Shown: positions 47,659 to 55,902 of the stretch, piece by piece
How the letters are laid out: the number at the start of each line of letters is the position of its first letter
Position numbering within the stretch: position 1 is the first letter of the stretch
Assembly: GCA_024644535.1 (NCBI GenBank)
Contig: JAHEKX010000012.1
Span: 1-55,902 of the forward strand
Direction: 5' to 3'
DNA: 55,902 nt
From: Gammaproteobacteria bacterium
GTDB lineage: Bacteria > Pseudomonadota > Gammaproteobacteria > Pseudomonadales > Halieaceae
Notes under the pieces: model-generated
Told to the model about the DNA's origin: nothing
The model's database searches: none
The model's input: only the letters and a program-made list of their open reading frames with translations
Program-made: the position numbers and the translations under genes

Positions 47659-47821
47659 ATAGCGTCTTTTGGAGACAATTTCATTAAGGCTGTCTTAATG
47701 TGGTCTTATCGGGTAATCTGAACTGGACCTATCGCTTTTATCATGAAATCGGTAGAACTCTATTTACGCAAGTACCTTAAATAATAACGACGTAAATTCA
47801 ACCATGAATCAGGGGAAGCAT

Positions 47822-50146
47822 ATGAGTAGCAACTCGACTAAAACCTACGGTTTAAAGCCGCTAGCACTGGCTGTTGGGGCAGCCGCAGCGAGCTTAAGTT
47901 TTCAAGCACCACTTGCATTTTCACAAGCCAGCGCCCTAGAAGAAGTTATCGTAACGGCTAACCGCCGCGAAGAGTCCCTGCAAAGTGTAGCGATGGCGAT
48001 TTCGGCGTTTAGCGAAGACATGATGCGCGATCAGGGCATCGTAGATTTAAAGGGCATTACAGAACGCACACCCGGTTTTACGATGGGTATGTTTAACCCA
48101 GCACAGCCCCAACTATACATCCGCGGCATCGGCTCCAATGAAGACGGCGCAGGGGGCGATCAATCCGTCATCGTATTTATCGATGAGGTGTATATCGGCC
48201 GCTCCGCGGGTATGGATATCGACCTGTTTGATTTAGAGCGCGTCGAAGTCTTGCGTGGGCCACAGGGGACTCTCTTCGGTAAAAACGTTGTCGGCGGGGC
48301 GGTCAACATGATCACCAAAAAGCCTGGCGAAGAAACCGAACTCGCACTTGAAGCGACTCTGGGGGACTACAACGCTCACACCATTCGCGGATTGGCAAGT
48401 GGCAAGCTGGCGGGAGAAGGTGTCTACGGTAAAGTCTCATTCTCTACGCGACGTCGAGACGGCTATATGGAGTCAAAACTAGTCACAGATAATGGTACCC
48501 CCCCCGATACGCTTGACGTGAACTCAGACAGCCTGAGAATCGGGTTGCGATTCACGCCGTCAGAGACGCTCGAAATCAATCTTTCTGCAGCCTATTCACA
48601 GATTGACAAACTGGGACAGCCCAACCATTACATAGCACCCAAATCGGGCGCAGTGTCACCATTCTACACAGCAGAGGCTGCTCTGATCCAAAACTATGAC
48701 AACAAGCCGCTCACCGCCATTTATGATGACGCCGGCTTTTTCAAGAGCGACTCAAGCAGCTTTACTGCTCGAGTCGATTGGGACATATCCGATTCGCTCC
48801 TCCTGACATCGATCACCGGCTTACGAACTGTTAACGCCGAAAACTCCGACATCATCGCAGGAACCAGCTCCAGCAATTCGGTCAACCAAGCTTACGCTAC
48901 AGTATTACCAGTAGGCACCACCATGTTGTTCGGCGCAAATTTTTTCACCGATGATTCCGATACATTTACGCAGGAAATTAGACTAACCTCGACTAACGAG
49001 GGGCCACTGCAGTGGGTTGCAGGTCTTTATTACATGAAAGAAGAAACGCATCGTATCGAGAGCATCGGTGTAGGCGTTGACGTCCTTGCAGCCCCCGGGT
49101 TCATTTTTGGGGCGGTACCCTATCTTCCCGGCTCTGACGACCAAAATAACGAAACGACATCGTCAGCCATTTTTGGTCAGCTAACCTATGATATTACCGA
49201 CAAACTGAGCGTGACAGCAGGGGCTCGGTATACGTCAGAAGAAAAAGATATGGTTCGCGTCGGCACCGCTGACCCCCTAGGAATTATTGGCAATTTTAAC
49301 TTCCAAACGGGAGAAGACTGGAGCGAAACGACCAGTAAACTGTCTTTAGAATATCAGCAGTCTGAAGACATCTTCTGGTACGCAACGTATTCAGAAGGAT
49401 TCAAATCCGGTGGTTACCAAGGTATGGCGGCAACCGAACTCGCCGCATCAACAGCCTTTAACCCCGAGTTTGCGACGCTAATTGAAGGCGGTGTGAAAAC
49501 CGAATGGATGGATAAGCGGGTCCGACTTAACGCCTCGGTGTTTTCAACAGATTATCAAGACCTACAAATCTTGCAGGCATTAATACCTGCGAACTTGCCA
49601 GCCGATGTGCAAACCGGGGTACTAATTACCCAGAATGCGGCCGACGCAATTGTTGAGGGTGTCGAAATTGAATTCACTGCCTTTCCAATGCCGAATTTAA
49701 CCATTCAAGGCAGCGCGACTTGGTTAAGTACAGAATTCGATAACTTTAGTGTTCCTGCAGGCTATCGTACGCCGAATGGATTGGTGGATTCTAGCCGTGT
49801 CGGAAACGAGCTTCGAAACGCACCCGATATGGCCTACAACTTACTGGTGAGATACGATTGGGAATTGGCTTCAGGTGCTGGGCTGGCCGCACAGCTGGAC
49901 TGGAGACACAAAGATCTGGTTTGGCAAGATCCAGATAACATCGAATACTCAGCAGTTCCCGAGTACGATGTAGGTGATTTCCGTTTGATTTACACCACGG
50001 TATCCGGCAACACCCAAGTAACTGGTTGGGTAACTAACGTTACCGACGAGGATTATTTGATACACAACTATCCTGGCACCAACCTAGGTAATGCAACGCC
50101 TGGCGCCCCCAGAATGGTCGGCTTGACGGTTTCATGGCGTAATTAA
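47822..50146 (+). CDS. TonB-dependent outer membrane receptor
   Basis: A 774-residue receptor. Signal peptide 1 to about 35 (LKPLALAVGAAAASLSFQAPLAFSQ), then LEEVIVTANRREESLQSVAMAISAF, the plug domain (LYIRGIGSNEDGAGGDQSVIVFIDEVYIGRS, RVEVLRGPQGTLFGKNVVGGAVNMITKKP) and a beta-barrel ending VGLTVSWRN with the terminal aromatic-rich strand. It imports a ligand with TonB energy; the substrate is unknown. AGGGGA before the ATG at 47822 fixes this start over 47804. The leader holds AATAATAA (47780-47787). Confidence 0.93.
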   Translation: MSSNSTKTYGLKPLALAVGAAAASLSFQAPLAFSQASALEEVIVTANRREESLQSVAMAISAFSEDMMRDQGIVDLKGITERTPGFTMGMFNPAQPQLYIRGIGSNEDGAGGDQSVIVFIDEVYIGRSAGMDIDLFDLERVEVLRGPQGTLFGKNVVGGAVNMITKKPGEETELALEATLGDYNAHTIRGLASGKLAGEGVYGKVSFSTRRRDGYMESKLVTDNGTPPDTLDVNSDSLRIGLRFTPSETLEINLSAAYSQIDKLGQPNHYIAPKSGAVSPFYTAEAALIQNYDNKPLTAIYDDAGFFKSDSSSFTARVDWDISDSLLLTSITGLRTVNAENSDIIAGTSSSNSVNQAYATVLPVGTTMLFGANFFTDDSDTFTQEIRLTSTNEGPLQWVAGLYYMKEETHRIESIGVGVDVLAAPGFIFGAVPYLPGSDDQNNETTSSAIFGQLTYDITDKLSVTAGARYTSEEKDMVRVGTADPLGIIGNFNFQTGEDWSETTSKLSLEYQQSEDIFWYATYSEGFKSGGYQGMAATELAASTAFNPEFATLIEGGVKTEWMDKRVRLNASVFSTDYQDLQILQALIPANLPADVQTGVLITQNAADAIVEGVEIEFTAFPMPNLTIQGSATWLSTEFDNFSVPAGYRTPNGLVDSSRVGNELRNAPDMAYNLLVRYDWELASGAGLAAQLDWRHKDLVWQDPDNIEYSAVPEYDVGDFRLIYTTVSGNTQVTGWVTNVTDEDYLIHNYPGTNLGNATPGAPRMVGLTVSWRN

Positions 50147-50163
50147 GTTCTGAACCTGCAAAC

Positions 50164-50189
50164 AAAAGGCGGGATATCCCGCCTTTTTT
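50164..50189. terminator. Intrinsic terminator after the TonB receptor
   Basis: AAAAGGCGGGAT and ATCCCGCCTTTT form a perfect symmetric stem, followed by TTTTTT. It lies 18 bases after the receptor stop. Confidence 0.85.
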
Positions 50190-50271
50190 ATGTCTGCGAA
50201 ATCGCGCCTGTCTGATTCATAAGAAATTGTTATACTTAGGTACAGACGTGTACTAACTACGGAGCTTCATC

Positions 50272-50742
50272 ATGCCGCGCTCACTGACCACGCTTTTCCT
50301 CACACTATGTTGTTTTATCGCATTATTAGCCAAAGCTGAACCACGCCTTGAAATGACGGTATACAAAAGCGAAACCTGCGGTTGCTGCATTCACTGGATG
50401 GACCATCTAGATCAAAATGGCATTCAATCTGAAGCCATACATCCACAGGATCTCGGCGCCCTTAAAGGAGCGATGGGTGTTGTGCCCGCCATGCAGTCTT
50501 GTCATACGGGTGTCGTTGATGACCAGTACGTTTTTGAGGGCCACGTTCCCGCCAAACACATCAAAGCGTTTTTAGCCTCTCCACCAAAGGGTGCAATCGG
50601 TCTATCTGTGCCAAGGATGCCCGTTGGGAGTCCCGGCATGGAGGTTGGTGACAGGTTCGACGCTTACCAGATCATATTGCTGATGAAAAATGGCGAACAC
50701 ACCGTATTCGCCGACATCAAAACACCCGAAGCACAATATTAA
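50272..50742 (+). CDS. DUF411 domain metal-binding protein
   Basis: A 156-residue exported protein with a signal peptide (LTTLFLTLCCFIALLAKAEP). VYKSETCGCCIHWMDHL carries the thioredoxin-like CGCC-W motif; PAMQSCHTG and VFEGHVPAKHIKAFL and PKGAIGLSVPRMPVGSPGME are standard for DUF411. Members often sit near copper or metal genes. A TATACT box lies near 50230. It is independent of the receptor, which has its own terminator. Confidence 0.88.
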   Translation: MPRSLTTLFLTLCCFIALLAKAEPRLEMTVYKSETCGCCIHWMDHLDQNGIQSEAIHPQDLGALKGAMGVVPAMQSCHTGVVDDQYVFEGHVPAKHIKAFLASPPKGAIGLSVPRMPVGSPGMEVGDRFDAYQIILLMKNGEHTVFADIKTPEAQY

Positions 50743-50766
50743 GTGCCTTGTGATAGAGCCCCGATA

Positions 50767-51936
50767 CTAAAGCACGAAGCGCAAAGCCTGAATAGCGGCG
50801 GCAACGTGTCGGAAATCGTCGTCTTCCACTGCCTGCAATGCATTACTGTGGACGGCAATTACTAGGTCACGCTTGGGGTCAATAAAGATCCATTGCTGAA
50901 AAATACCGCGAGCTGAATAAGCACCCTCATCGAACAACCACCAAAGGTAGCCATAGCCATCAAATCCTTCAGAGGGGGTGACTGAATGGTTCATCCACTG
51001 GGCGGGTAAAACTTGGGTGCCATCTGCCAACACGCCTTCAGCTTTAGCGAACATACCAATGCGTGCATAGTCCCTTAAGGTAGCGTTCAAGCAACAACCT
51101 CCAGTTTCCACCCCGCCCTCGCTTGACAGCAACCAGTAAGCATCATGCTCCATACCGTAAGGCTTCCAGATTTTGTGCTCTAAATACTCAGAGGCATTGT
51201 TACCAATGGCTGATCGCAGCAACTCGCCCACGAGGTTCGTCTCGCCGGTATTATAATTAAAGGTCGTACCGGGTTCTGCCACTTTGGGCAATTTGGCTAA
51301 GTATTGCACCAGATCTATGCCATTGAGTGCGCCAGCCAAAGCTACGTCTGATGCAGGGTCCGCATAGTCCTCGTTCCATGCCACACCCGATGCCATGTGT
51401 AAAACGTCTTTGATACGTATATCTTCATATGACGTGCCCTTTAAACGAGGCAAATAGTCAGCCACTTTTTCGTCAACGCTATCAATGTAACCATCTTTAA
51501 CCGCTGCGCCAATGAGCATTGACGTAATAGATTTGCTGACAGAAAACGAGACCCAACGAGTCTCTTCGGTATGACCAGGAGTGTAGTCCTCCAGCACAAT
51601 ATCGTTGCCCTTTACAACGATCAAACCACGATGCGCTTTACGCTTGAAAAAATCGGCAAGTTTGTAGGTTTGGCCCTGAACTTGATAAGTCAGGTTATCA
51701 AAATCACGGTACGCCGCGTTCAGTGTTTTTACAGAGTCACCTACCGAAACAGTGCGGCTCGGAAAAACGCCTCGAATGTTACCGAATACCTGTTCGCGAA
51801 CATCTTGAGGCAAAAGCAGGACATTGGTTGTATCGGCATCTGCTGCGGAGGGCGCTTGATGATGCTCGGCATTCGCAAGATCCATGACCAGGGCGAAAAG
51901 TATTATGGCGCTAAACCTAGAAGCTTGGGTTTTCAT
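50767..51936 (-). CDS. Secreted serine hydrolase (beta-lactamase/class C-like)
   Basis: A 389-residue periplasmic or secreted hydrolase with signal peptide (RFSAIILFALVMDLANAE). The SxxK motif is SVSK (Ser131, Lys134) in WVSFSVSKSITSMLIGAAV, then VLHMASGVAWNEDY, a Tyr227 in FNYNTGE as the second motif, and GYGYLWW. This is the fold of penicillin-binding-like esterases and class C beta-lactamases; the substrate is unknown. Single-gene unit on the minus strand. Confidence 0.85.
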   Translation of the reverse strand: MKTQASRFSAIILFALVMDLANAEHHQAPSAADADTTNVLLLPQDVREQVFGNIRGVFPSRTVSVGDSVKTLNAAYRDFDNLTYQVQGQTYKLADFFKRKAHRGLIVVKGNDIVLEDYTPGHTEETRWVSFSVSKSITSMLIGAAVKDGYIDSVDEKVADYLPRLKGTSYEDIRIKDVLHMASGVAWNEDYADPASDVALAGALNGIDLVQYLAKLPKVAEPGTTFNYNTGETNLVGELLRSAIGNNASEYLEHKIWKPYGMEHDAYWLLSSEGGVETGGCCLNATLRDYARIGMFAKAEGVLADGTQVLPAQWMNHSVTPSEGFDGYGYLWWLFDEGAYSARGIFQQWIFIDPKRDLVIAVHSNALQAVEDDDFRHVAAAIQALRFVL

Positions 51937-52045
51937 AAAATCCTCTTAATTACTGACGTTCTCCCTTGAGAATCTATTCCTCAAACACTAGGTTAGCAAG
52001 GCTATGCCTATAATATTATTCAGTGGGCTTCCGCCGATCTAACCA

Positions 52046-52876
52046 CTAAATATTAGCTCGTATCGGAGGCTCGTGGGATTTATATAACTGCGGCGCAAAA
52101 ATGATAGTTTTATCGTGATAAGCCATCGCCTCTTTACTCGTAGCCAGCCAACGAATTACCTCTGCCACATCGGCCGGATCGGTAGGCCCAAATCGAGCCG
52201 CTGCCTCTTCGCCAAAGTGGTTGGCCTTCATAACTTCCGTGTGCACAAAGCCAGGCTCGACATTAAAAAAGCGTAGCCCTTGATCAGGATGCTCCACTCG
52301 CAAAGCGGGCACCATGAGAATGAGCGCCGCTTTGGATGCAGGGTAGGCAAAACTCCATCCACCCTGGTCCACGGGTACGGGCGGGTTATTAACCGCCGAG
52401 CCAGACACCATATTAATAATGACACCGCTACCGCGCTCGATCATGCTTGGTAACACCTTCTGAACAGCCATGGTCGGCGTCGTGACGTTACCCATAAAAA
52501 TTGCCTGCACCTGATCGTTTTCAACCTCTAAAAAGCGCGATAGGTTGCCAGGTCCCTGATAACACGCATTGTTAAATAATAAATCGATCGGCCCTAAGGT
52601 TGCGACAGCTTCATCAATCGCAGCTAAAACAGTCTGGGGCTTAAGTATATCGGAGGTTAAGCAGATTGGCCTGCCACCGGCCTCCTCGATACGTGCGGCG
52701 GTTAGCTCTAAACTGCCTGACAGCGAAGTGGTAACCGCGCCATAGGCGTGCTGTGTGCCTTCTTTGAGCGTGCGTGCGGTAATGGCAACGTCATAGCCAG
52801 CTTTAGCTAATTGAACGGCGGTTTCGGCACCAATACCACGACTCGCACCCGTGATAAACGCCACCTTTCTACTCAT
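52046..52876 (-). CDS. SDR-family oxidoreductase with NNAC motif
   Basis: A 276-residue short-chain dehydrogenase: TGASRGIG at residues 9-16, a NADP-preferring Arg in AITARTLK, LLFNNACYQG (Cys in place of the usual Gly of NNAG), VSGSAVNN with the Ser, and YPASKAALIL (YxxxK). The end is extended compared with small SDRs. It lies 36 bases after the NTF2-like gene and is probably co-transcribed. Confidence 0.85.
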   Translation of the reverse strand: MSRKVAFITGASRGIGAETAVQLAKAGYDVAITARTLKEGTQHAYGAVTTSLSGSLELTAARIEEAGGRPICLTSDILKPQTVLAAIDEAVATLGPIDLLFNNACYQGPGNLSRFLEVENDQVQAIFMGNVTTPTMAVQKVLPSMIERGSGVIINMVSGSAVNNPPVPVDQGGWSFAYPASKAALILMVPALRVEHPDQGLRFFNVEPGFVHTEVMKANHFGEEAAARFGPTDPADVAEVIRWLATSKEAMAYHDKTIIFAPQLYKSHEPPIRANI

Positions 52877-52912
52877 AAGAGTTTCCTATCAAGGCGGGTA
52901 GCAAGCTCCCTA

Positions 52913-53323
52913 TCATGAGGACAAAGGGGTATCTGATACCCAAATCACGTTGACATCTCTACGCGCATACTTATACACCCCGTGTTCCTGACGAATTTCC
53001 TCGTCGTAGCGAATGGCCATATCGAGTTTTCGCTCCACGCCATTCTTTTGATAAAGATGATTGGCAATACTGTAAGTCTCACCGAAGTAGACTTCGCCCT
53101 GCCATTCGCCCAACTGGTTACCCACCATGTGCATGGTTGCCGAACAGTTCTCTGCTAAATAACCCAGCTGTGCCTCAAAGGCTGCGGCGCCGTCACACTG
53201 CCACTCCGGTCCATTCTGTTTAAAATCTTGGGTAACAATGTCTTTAATATCGGAAAAGTTGCGCCTATCGCAAATACTGGCGTAGCGCAGGGCTAACAGT
53301 TCCTCGATGCGTCTTTCGGTCAT
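52913..53323 (-). CDS. NTF2-like/SnoaL-family protein
   Basis: A 136-residue nuclear-transport-factor-2-like protein: MTERRIEELLALRYASICDRRNFSDIKDIVTQDF, HMVGNQLGEWQGEVYFGETYSIANHL and YDEEIRQEHGVYKYARRDVNVIWV. The cone-shaped fold serves polyketide cyclases, steroid isomerases and ring-dioxygenase subunits; the reaction here is unknown. The ATG at 53323 follows GAGGTGGGCG, clearly better than the upstream codon. It pairs with the adjacent SDR, which suggests a small catabolic unit. Confidence 0.82.
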   Translation of the reverse strand: MTERRIEELLALRYASICDRRNFSDIKDIVTQDFKQNGPEWQCDGAAAFEAQLGYLAENCSATMHMVGNQLGEWQGEVYFGETYSIANHLYQKNGVERKLDMAIRYDEEIRQEHGVYKYARRDVNVIWVSDTPLSS

Positions 53324-53511
53324 CGCCCACCTCGTTTTTTTATGTGATTTTAGTTTGGTCTGGCACGGCCTAAGCTTAACCGACAATACCCACCAAGGAA
53401 TAATCCAAATGGATCAAGGTCCGCCCGCATAGCATATCAAGGTGATCTTCACAGGCATTCCGATGAGCCGAGGGGATAAACACGCAAATCCCTGATAAAA
53501 ATTGAGTTAAC

Positions 53512-53540
53512 TTGCATTTCACATCAAAAAACACTATTTT
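53512..53540 (+). promoter_or_regulatory. Weak sigma-70 promoter of the GH3 gene
   Basis: TTGCAT (53512-53517), 17 bases and TATTTT (53535-53540). It is in the 270-base gap between the divergent NTF2-like and GH3 genes. Confidence 0.3.
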
Positions 53541-53594
53541 GGCCAAGTGGCCTTACCAAATAATGCGTTACAGGTATTCCGAAGGAGCAAAGTC

Positions 53595-55736
53595 ATGACC
53601 AAGGTAATAACGAGAGTCGATCGACGACATAACACAGGCGCCAAACCCAGCGCTGTTTCAAGTTTATGTTGCGCCATGACTTTGCTGCTCGCAGGGTGCA
53701 TTGACACAAACGAGCAAACAGATCCCGAACCAGCTACACAGCACATTCAAGCCCAACTTGAATCGCGCTTAAAACAATCTATGCAGGTCGACGGCTACAG
53801 CTTTAAAGACCTAAACAGCAATGCCGCCTTAGATCCTTACGAAGACTGGCGGCTGCCGATCAACGATCGTGTCAGCGACCTAGTTGCGCGCATGACGCTC
53901 AGCGAGAAAGCGGGCATGATGCTCATTCAAACGCTAAACGCTGAGTCACAAGGCAAGCTGCCAGACAAGGCAGAGCAGTTTGTGAAGCAAGAGCACATGA
54001 CGCGGTTTATTTTTCGTAACCCAATCGTGCCCAACCCCGCCCCCTCGGCGCCGGCAGGACGCAGTGGTGCCCAACTCACCCCCTTTGAGGCGGCAGATTA
54101 CACCAACGCCATTCAAGAACTCGCTGAGTCAACCCGCTTGGGGATCCCAGCTTTATTCAAATCTAACGCTCGCAACCATTACGAACAAGATGCGCGACCT
54201 GGCATTAACTTGTCGGCGGGTTCGTTCTCCACCTGGCCTAAGGAAGCCGGCTTAGCCGCCACACGCGACCGAGACTTGATACGCGAGTTCGCCGATATTA
54301 TGCGCCAAGAATGGGTTGCTATTGGCCTGCGCGGCATGTACGGATACATGGCCGATCTGTCAACTGAACCACGATGGTATCGGGTGCACGAAACGTTCAC
54401 TGAAGATGCCGATCTAGCCGCCGATATCATCACCACCTTAGTCACTACGCTTCAGGGTGAAGAGCTCACCGGCGAAAGTGTGGCGCTTACGATCAAGCAT
54501 TTCCCAGGGGGCGGTCCACAAGCAGGCGGTGGCGACCCGCACTATCATTTTGGTCGTAATCAAAGCTACCAAGCGGGCCAATTCGATGCTCACCTCAAGC
54601 CCTTTGTTGCTGCTATCGAGGCGGGTACATCATCAATCATGGCATACTACGGCATACCCGTTGGTCAAGACTATCAGTCGAATAAGGTCGGTATGGCTTT
54701 TTCCAAGGGTATCGTGACAGGGCTACTAAGAGAAAAGCTGGGGTTCAAGGGCTACGTTAATTCCGATACTGGTATTATCGGTCCCGCAGGCGCAAACCGC
54801 GCTTGGGGGCTTGAAGACAAGTCAATTGAAGAGCTACTAAGCCTGTCCATTCAAGCAGGTACTGACGTGCTTTCAGGTTTTGATGACCACGCTCAGATAA
54901 TTTCTTTAGTAGAGTCGGGCTTACTTACCGAAGAACGCGTAGACCTTTCTGTCGCACGATTACTGAAAGAACAGTTTGAACTGGGCCTATTCGAAAACCC
55001 CTACGTCGACCCAAACTACGCAACAGAACTTGTGGGCAACCCGAAGTTTCAAGCTAAAGCCGACCTCGCCCAGCGTAAAGCCATCGTTCTGTTAAAAAAC
55101 GACAACGAACTTCTGCCGTTAAAAGTGGCGGACAGCGGCAAGCCAACACGCTTGTTCACATTGGGTGTCGATACGAGCATCAACTCAAGAGACGGTATCG
55201 TGATCGAGAGTGGAGAAACCAATCCAGAGGCCAGTAACAACGCCGACTATGCTTTGATCCGTGTAACCGTAACCAACCCTGTAACCGATCTTAGTCACAT
55301 GTCCATGGAACCCCTGCCCGTACCGGGCCTTGAACCCGCCACTATTTTTGGCGGTGCGGCGCCCGACGAACTCGATTTTCTCGCGTTTAGCCAAATGGCC
55401 AACACCAAGTCATGGGTGGTGACGCCTAGCCTGGAACAAATTCGAAGCACCATGGATAGTGTGGGTGCAGATAAAACTATACTCGCTGTGTATTTCCGTC
55501 AGCCTTACGTGCTGGATGAAGCCAGCGGGCTAGGCAGCGTAGGGGCACAGATTGCCTTGTTTGGTTCAGATGACGATGCCCTGCTTGATGTCGTCACGGG
55601 GCGTTTTAACCCCAGCGGAAAGCTACCCTTTGCGCTGGCTAACAGTGCCGAGGCGATTCTGCGCCAAGCGCCCGATGCACCAGGTTATGCGCCCGAGGAT
55701 ACACTTTACCCATTTGGGCATGGTTTGAGTTATTGA
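53595..55736 (+). CDS. Glycoside hydrolase family 3 lipoprotein
   Basis: A 713-residue GH3 enzyme (beta-glucosidase-like) with lipoprotein signal CCAMTLLLAGC. The N-terminal TIM-barrel domain shows RMTLSEKAGMMLIQT, GLRGMYGYMADLS and IKHFPGGGPQAGGGDPHYHFG; the nucleophile region is FKGYVNSDTGIIGPAG (Asp391). The second domain has KAIVLLKNDNELLPL and ends LYPFGHGLSY. The C-terminal fibronectin III domain of many GH3 enzymes is absent, as the frame stops right after GLSY. AAGGAG precedes the ATG at 53595. Confidence 0.92.
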   Translation: MTKVITRVDRRHNTGAKPSAVSSLCCAMTLLLAGCIDTNEQTDPEPATQHIQAQLESRLKQSMQVDGYSFKDLNSNAALDPYEDWRLPINDRVSDLVARMTLSEKAGMMLIQTLNAESQGKLPDKAEQFVKQEHMTRFIFRNPIVPNPAPSAPAGRSGAQLTPFEAADYTNAIQELAESTRLGIPALFKSNARNHYEQDARPGINLSAGSFSTWPKEAGLAATRDRDLIREFADIMRQEWVAIGLRGMYGYMADLSTEPRWYRVHETFTEDADLAADIITTLVTTLQGEELTGESVALTIKHFPGGGPQAGGGDPHYHFGRNQSYQAGQFDAHLKPFVAAIEAGTSSIMAYYGIPVGQDYQSNKVGMAFSKGIVTGLLREKLGFKGYVNSDTGIIGPAGANRAWGLEDKSIEELLSLSIQAGTDVLSGFDDHAQIISLVESGLLTEERVDLSVARLLKEQFELGLFENPYVDPNYATELVGNPKFQAKADLAQRKAIVLLKNDNELLPLKVADSGKPTRLFTLGVDTSINSRDGIVIESGETNPEASNNADYALIRVTVTNPVTDLSHMSMEPLPVPGLEPATIFGGAAPDELDFLAFSQMANTKSWVVTPSLEQIRSTMDSVGADKTILAVYFRQPYVLDEASGLGSVGAQIALFGSDDDALLDVVTGRFNPSGKLPFALANSAEAILRQAPDAPGYAPEDTLYPFGHGLSY

Positions 55737-55828
55737 GGTTGCGAATCACGCCTGAGCCCGAGCGCGATACCGCGCGCGAGGAAATTGCGAAGGCCGGGGT
55801 AGTCCCGCGTCTAGAACAACGCTACTGA

Positions 55829-55860
55829 AAAACAAAAGCCGCAACCCCAAGGTCACGGCT
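55829..55860 (-). terminator. Terminator of the minus-strand tRNA
   Basis: On the minus strand AGCCG and CGGCT (55860-55856 and 55841-55837) with an inner ACC/GGT form an imperfect stem followed by TTTTGTTTTTC, eleven bases after the tRNA CCA end. Confidence 0.55.
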
Positions 55861-55870
55861 GTCGAATGAT

Positions 55871-55902
55871 TGGTGCCGAAAGCGGGACTTGAACCCGCAC
55901 GA
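55871..55902 (-). tRNA. tRNA, probably Leu, 3' part (cut by window edge)
   Basis: The minus strand ends with T arm GCGGG-TTCAAGT-CCCGC, acceptor strand TTTCGGC, A and CCA. The preceding CGT looks like the end of a long variable arm, and A73 fits Leu, but the anticodon is outside the window. Confidence 0.6.

Overview
The window reads as a contiguous chromosomal segment of a marine-type gammaproteobacterium near the Pseudomonas/Cellvibrio/OM60 (NOR5) lineages. This rests on protein family types and gene order; no database search was possible. From memory, the middle of the window follows a neighbourhood known in Pseudomonas: dksA, gluQRS, cbrA, cbrB, (crcZ sRNA), pcnB, folK, panB, panC, acs, and the rpsO-pnp/truB/rbfA/infB/nusA/rimP block.

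Layout. 1-282: the 3' end of a tRNA-Leu plus a 100-bp tandem duplication that copies the tRNA tail. 288-8157: singleton genes (VOC protein, stress kinase SrkA, secreted esterase, RhlE-type helicase, CPXCG protein, sorbosone-dehydrogenase-like lipoprotein, SDR, panD). 8201-14129: DUF3604 lipoprotein, argG, pyrC-rnt, LON-domain protein, YkgJ protein. 14107-18142: an RND/MMPL transporter with an odd Asp-rich insert, overlapping mpl. 18293-20182: PPi-dependent phosphofructokinase beside inorganic pyrophosphatase. 21076-33647: dksA, gluQRS, the CbrX/CbrA/CbrB carbon/nitrogen regulatory system, pcnB, folK, deoxynucleoside kinase, panB, panC, acs. 33702-42411 (minus strand): the pnp-rpsO-truB-rbfA-infB-nusA-rimP translation/transcription operon, with initiator tRNA-fMet beside it but pointing the other way. 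43162-50742: RlmD-like methyltransferase, LysE exporter, malic enzyme MaeB, TonB-dependent receptor, DUF411 protein. 50767-55736: serine hydrolase, SDR, NTF2-like protein and a GH3 glycosidase lipoprotein. The window closes in a partial minus-strand tRNA.

Main discovery candidate: between cbrB and pcnB (27042-27312) lies what looks like a complete, very compact CrcZ-type regulatory RNA unit. It has GGTA/TACC dyads as possible CbrB sites, a consensus IHF site, a textbook sigma-54 -24/-12 promoter, and a ~93-nt transcript. That transcript carries two A-rich AAnAAnAA tracts of the Hfq/Crc-binding type, one displayed in a hairpin loop, and ends in a strong intrinsic terminator. Known CrcZ RNAs are several times longer. 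A 58-codon membrane ORF overlapping the cbrA start resembles the CbrX translational-coupling ORF. Together these form a full CbrX-CbrA-CbrB-sigma54-sRNA circuit. Its plausible outputs include acs, whose start codon abuts a stem-loop.

Other notable items are the inverted metY-type tRNA with a U1:U72 mismatch, a possible attenuator in the rimP-nusA leader, and the acidic repeat insert in the RND protein.
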